Positions 60,920-64,000 of a stretch of 64,000 bases of DNA are shown piece by piece. Source of the stretch: UBA5336 sp964492485. GTDB taxonomy: Bacteria > Pseudomonadota > Alphaproteobacteria > Caulobacterales > Hyphomonadaceae. Position 1 is the stretch's first letter, and each line of letters starts with the position of its first letter. The notes beneath the pieces were generated by a model. It was not told where the DNA came from. It worked only from the letters and a program-made list of their open reading frames with translations, and made no database searches. The position numbers and the translations under genes are program-made. The stretch is taken from assembly GCA_964492485.1 (NCBI GenBank), contig CAZBKM010000004.1:62001-126000 (forward strand), given 5' to 3'.

Positions 60920-61651
60920 TCACGCTCGGTGGGCCATGGCGTGCTTCAGGAACCCGGCGATCCAGCCGGCGACCAGATCGGCATCCGCCGGTCCTCCAGA
61001 CAGAGACCGTTCGGCCTCGGCCACCTGCCGTTCCGTCAGCGGCCGCCCCTGCCGCGCGCGGTAAAGGGCGCCGGAGAAGGCGTCACTGAACTCGGGATGC
61101 CCCTGGAAACTGATCGCCGGCCCCTGGGCGTAGGCCAGCGCGGCATGCGGCGTGAAGCTGGAGGCGGCGAAGGTGACGGCTCCCGGCGGCGGGACCACGA
61201 CCTGATCCTGGTGACTGACGTTCAGGCTGAACCGGGCCGGCGGCATCTTCCCCATCCAGGGCTGCGGGGCGAGGATGTCGTAGACATGCCGGCCAAGCCC
61301 CCACCCCTTCGGTGACGCGATGACCTGGCCACCCAGCGCCTGGCCAAGTGCCTGGTGCCCGAAGCAAATGCCGACCTGGGGCGTCGCTTCGGCCGCCGCC
61401 CAGCGGATGAAGTCAAGCAGGGGCGGGATCCAGGGCTCGTCATCATACACCCCTGCGGCCGAGCCGGTGATGAGCACCGCCTCAAGACCCGCAGGATCAG
61501 GCAGGCTCTGCCCCCGGGCGAGCGCCACGATCTCGACCTCCAGTTCCGGCAATTGCGGCCGAAGGAGCGTTCGGAACATCGCCGGATAGCCTGGCCACGC
61601 CGACTGAATTGCCGCAGGCGGCCTGCCCGTCTCGATCACGGTCAGGATCAT
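60920..61651 (-). CDS. Class I glutamine amidotransferase-like protein
   Basis: 243 residues. LITGSAAGVYDDEPWIPPLLDF, the nucleophile in VGICFGHQALGQALGG (Cys about residue 96) and the His-Glu of ISFQGHPEFS form the triad of GATase1 proteins, GuaA-like free-standing family. Such proteins hydrolyse gamma-glutamyl amides or act as gamma-glutamyl hydrolases; the true substrate is unknown. Its ATG overlaps the stop of the DUF885 gene (ATGA), so the two are coupled. Confidence 0.9.
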   Translation of the reverse strand: MILTVIETGRPPAAIQSAWPGYPAMFRTLLRPQLPELEVEIVALARGQSLPDPAGLEAVLITGSAAGVYDDEPWIPPLLDFIRWAAAEATPQVGICFGHQALGQALGGQVIASPKGWGLGRHVYDILAPQPWMGKMPPARFSLNVSHQDQVVVPPPGAVTFAASSFTPHAALAYAQGPAISFQGHPEFSDAFSGALYRARQGRPLTERQVAEAERSLSGGPADADLVAGWIAGFLKHAMAHRA

Positions 61652-63528
61652 GGGCTCACACCCGCCTGATCCGGAGCACCGACCGCCTGCACCTGCCCAT
61701 CGATCCAGCGTTTCATGCGCGGTTCAAGCAGGGACAGCGGCAAGGCGCCGTCGCGCAGCAGATGGTCATGAAAGGCCTTGATGTCGAATGCCGGCCCAAG
61801 GCGCTCCCGGGCAGCGCGGCGGAGTTCGAGAATCTTGAGCTCCCCGACCTTGTAGGCAGTCGCCTGGCCGGGCCAGCCGATATAGCGCGTTACCTCCGTC
61901 TCGATATTGTGTTCGCTGAGCGCTGTGTTCTCCCGGAAACATCGCGCGGCGCGCTCACGCGACCAGCCATACCAGTGCAGGCCCGTATCGGCGACCAGGC
62001 GGCAGGCCCGCCACATTTCGAAGGACAGGGCGCCAAACCGCTCATACGGCGTCTGATAGATCCCGGCCTCCCCTGCCAGACGCTCGGCATACAGCCCCCA
62101 GCCTTCGCCGAAGGCCGTGGCATAGTAGCGGCGGCGAAAGTCCGGCACATGGCGAAGTTCCTGGGCCAGTGCGATCTGGAGATGGTGGCCCGGCACCGCC
62201 TCATGGGCTGTCAGGGCGGGAAGTTCGTAAAGCGGGCGCTGGTCCAGCCGATAGGTGTTCACGAGATAGGTCCCGACCTCTCCGCGCTCGGGGTCGCCCT
62301 GGACATAGCGACCGGTAGTATAGCCCGGAGCGATCGACCCCGGTACCGGCGCTACGGCATAGCTGAGCCTCGGCAGATGGTTGAAATAGCGCGGCAGGAT
62401 CGCATCCAGCCGGTCGGCAAGCGCATTGGCGGCGGCCATCAGCTCGTCGGGCGTTTCGGCATAGAAGCGGGGATCGGTGCGAAGGTAGCGGACAAAGGCC
62501 TCGAAACCGCCCTGGAATCCCGTCTCGGCAATGATCGCATCCATCTCCGCCCGAATCCGGGCCACTTCCGCCAGGCCGAGATCGTGCAGCGTTGCCGGCC
62601 CGTAATCGGCTCCGGAGGTATGCTCTTCCAGAAGGGCAACATAGGCGTCCCGGCCGCCCGGCAGGCTGGCCAGTCCGGGCGATGGCCGCACCGCCTGGGC
62701 ATAGGCGCCCTCGAGAAAGACCAGAAGCTCGCCATAGGCCGCAATGGCCTCCGCTACAGCCTCACGCCCTTCCGCCCTGAGCCGGGCGCGCACATCCAGG
62801 GGCAGATTGGCGGGAAGCCGGGTGAAAGGCAGGTAGAGCTCGCTCTCTCGAACCGGGCGTTCGGCCTGTTCGCGCACCTGCGCGATGGTCGTGGCCAGGG
62901 GATCAGCATGCGCGGTCCACCCCGTCTCCATTCCGCGGCGCATGTTTTCCACGTTCTGCGCAAAGTAGCGGGGCACATCGCGAAGCCGGTCGATCCAGGC
63001 CTCCGCCTCGCTCTGGTCGGCCGGAGCAAGACGCAGGGCGGTGAAGACCGGCTCGGCATGGAAGCCGTAGTCGCCCGTGAAGGGAATCCGGGCAAGATCG
63101 TGCTCCGCGGCCCGGATCCGGCCACGCAGAAGTTCTGCCGCAATGGCGGCATCGACCCCGGACTTCGGCTCGAGCCGCGCGAGGCGGGTCAGAAGGGCTT
63201 CGGCCCGCTCCGCCCGCTCGGACACCGCTTCAAGCGAGACATCGAGCCAGCGCCGCGCGGCCTCGCCCGATCGACGCGCCGCCTGGCTGGGATCCGCATC
63301 GGCCTCGAGGGTTTCGAAGTCCGCAAGGAAGGCGTCGAACCCGTCGGGCGCGCCCTCAACCATCGACCCGGCGTCCGCCTGCGATCCGGCGCCCGCTCCC
63401 GTCTCCGGCGCGGCGTCCGCCAAGGGGGCGGCGAGGACAAGTGCAGCCAGAAACAGCGCCGCCAGGCGCGGCCAGGCGCGCGGCGAATTCTCGACCAAAG
63501 TCGCATGCGGTGCGGTGTAAACAGCCAT
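61648..63528 (-). CDS. DUF885-family protein, exported, probable metallohydrolase
   Basis: 626 residues. An N-terminal signal-like segment (LAALFLAALVLAAPLADAAP, about 22-41) indicates export. The family signature HEAVPGHHLQIALAQEL lies near residue 441; its His and Glu residues are likely metal ligands, as in M-type peptidases. EGWGLYAERLAGEAG and WPGQATAYKVGELKI are further DUF885 blocks. The function is not firmly established. First gene of the pair with the amidotransferase; divergent from sdhC across 94 bases. Confidence 0.9.
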   Translation of the reverse strand: MAVYTAPHATLVENSPRAWPRLAALFLAALVLAAPLADAAPETGAGAGSQADAGSMVEGAPDGFDAFLADFETLEADADPSQAARRSGEAARRWLDVSLEAVSERAERAEALLTRLARLEPKSGVDAAIAAELLRGRIRAAEHDLARIPFTGDYGFHAEPVFTALRLAPADQSEAEAWIDRLRDVPRYFAQNVENMRRGMETGWTAHADPLATTIAQVREQAERPVRESELYLPFTRLPANLPLDVRARLRAEGREAVAEAIAAYGELLVFLEGAYAQAVRPSPGLASLPGGRDAYVALLEEHTSGADYGPATLHDLGLAEVARIRAEMDAIIAETGFQGGFEAFVRYLRTDPRFYAETPDELMAAANALADRLDAILPRYFNHLPRLSYAVAPVPGSIAPGYTTGRYVQGDPERGEVGTYLVNTYRLDQRPLYELPALTAHEAVPGHHLQIALAQELRHVPDFRRRYYATAFGEGWGLYAERLAGEAGIYQTPYERFGALSFEMWRACRLVADTGLHWYGWSRERAARCFRENTALSEHNIETEVTRYIGWPGQATAYKVGELKILELRRAARERLGPAFDIKAFHDHLLRDGALPLSLLEPRMKRWIDGQVQAVGAPDQAGVSP

Positions 63529-63622
63529 GGCCCGGGTCCCCGTGGGCTCGACGCCTCGTTGACAGTGGGCGCCGCCTCTCTAGAACCCCACCTAACACAC
63601 CGGAAAGCAATGAGGGCAATCC

Positions 63623-64000
63623 ATGGCAGGCGCAGACTGGAACGATCCGCGGCCGATGTCCCCACACATCCAGGTCTGGAAATGGCACGCCACCATGGCG
63701 GCGTCCATTTTCCACCGGGTCACGGGCGTCGCGTTGTATTTCGGCAGCGTCCTGATCGCGGCCTGGATCGTCGCCCTGGGTCTCGACCCAGCGGCCGACG
63801 GGACCGCACCCGTACTGTTCCAGTGGATCGACCTGGCCGTCTCCTCGATTCCGGGCCAGGTGGTGCTCGTTCTATGGGCGGCCGCAGTCCTCTATCACTT
63901 CGCAAACGGAATCCGGCACCTGCTCTGGGACGGGCCGGGCATCGGCTTCAGCCCCCGAATTGCCAGCGCCGTGTCCGTCTTCAACTTCGCTTTCGCCATT
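63623..64000 (+). CDS. sdhC: Succinate dehydrogenase, cytochrome b556 subunit; partial at window edge
   Basis: 126 residues before the window ends. RPMSPHIQVWKWHATMAASIFHRVTGVALYFG is the SdhC signature (PHI...W...SI.HR.TG), with the first membrane helix starting near residue 28. The second helix and the heme ligand His in VLYHFANGIRHLLWD follow; the third helix is cut off. It anchors complex II and binds heme and quinone. Probably first gene of the sdh operon that continues outside; its putative assembly factor is the DUF1674 gene at 20.3 kb. Confidence 0.96.
   Translation, partial: MAGADWNDPRPMSPHIQVWKWHATMAASIFHRVTGVALYFGSVLIAAWIVALGLDPAADGTAPVLFQWIDLAVSSIPGQVVLVLWAAAVLYHFANGIRHLLWDGPGIGFSPRIASAVSVFNFAFAI

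Overview
The window is GC-rich chromosomal DNA from an alphaproteobacterium. The evidence is the gene order and family-specific protein features: a split MetH behind an ArsR-methyltransferase fusion regulator, dapF-mtaB-ftsY, htpX-rsmB-rpe-heparinase-purH, priA-atpHAGDC, trpFBA-accD-folC, and an AccD without the zinc ribbon. The mix (no phototrophy genes, many small inner-membrane and envelope genes) would fit a Caulobacterales/Maricaulales-like marine lineage, but that finer placement is a guess. The content is mostly core chromosome. I see no prophage, transposase, CRISPR array or rRNA operon.

Region by region. 1-5 kb (minus strand): a tight methionine/methyl-cycle operon, sahR-like regulator > metF > metH domain 1 > gamma-glutamylcyclotransferase > metH domain 2 (cut by the window edge), with a perfect inverted repeat over the regulator's first start codon. 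5-11 kb: mlaA-mlaC (lipid asymmetry), murB, polA and a small membrane protein. 11-16 kb (minus): an SLC13-type anion transporter, a D-aminoacylase-like amidohydrolase and an intracellular PHB depolymerase. 16-20 kb: a small membrane protein, dapF, mtaB, ftsY and a DUF3617 protein. 20-30 kb: an SdhAF4-like succinate dehydrogenase assembly factor, htpX, rsmB, a glycine-zipper lipoprotein, rpe, a heparinase-like protein, a FlaA1-type nucleotide-sugar dehydratase and purH. 30-37.5 kb (minus): priA and atpHAGDC; the atpD frame carries a 145-residue N-terminal extension with a zinc-ribbon-like head.

37.7-48 kb: a GGDEF-EAL protein, an EamA transporter, yciB, a Nudix hydrolase, a MarR regulator with a polylysine tail, 3-hydroxybutyryl-CoA dehydrogenase and propionyl-CoA synthetase (which fit with the PHB depolymerase into C3/C4 acyl-CoA and storage-polymer metabolism), then a soluble hybrid histidine kinase with a LuxR-type response regulator. 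48-56 kb: trpF-trpB-cutA-trpA-accD-folC, then an AraC-Ogt fusion, a membrane protein and glyoxalase I. 55.6-59.5 kb (minus): two SDR oxidoreductases and the UDP-glucose dehydrogenase / UDP-xylose synthase pair. 59.8-64 kb: a beta-barrel outer-membrane protein, tRNA-Ala(CGC), a class I glutamine amidotransferase, a DUF885 protein and the start of sdhC.

No wholly new multi-gene system stands out. The points most worth a second look are the AtpD extension with two good start sites, a PriA that has lost three of the four ligands of one zinc site, the operator on the sahR-like start codon, and a dispersed hairpin-like repeat found just after three stop codons in the same orientation each time.
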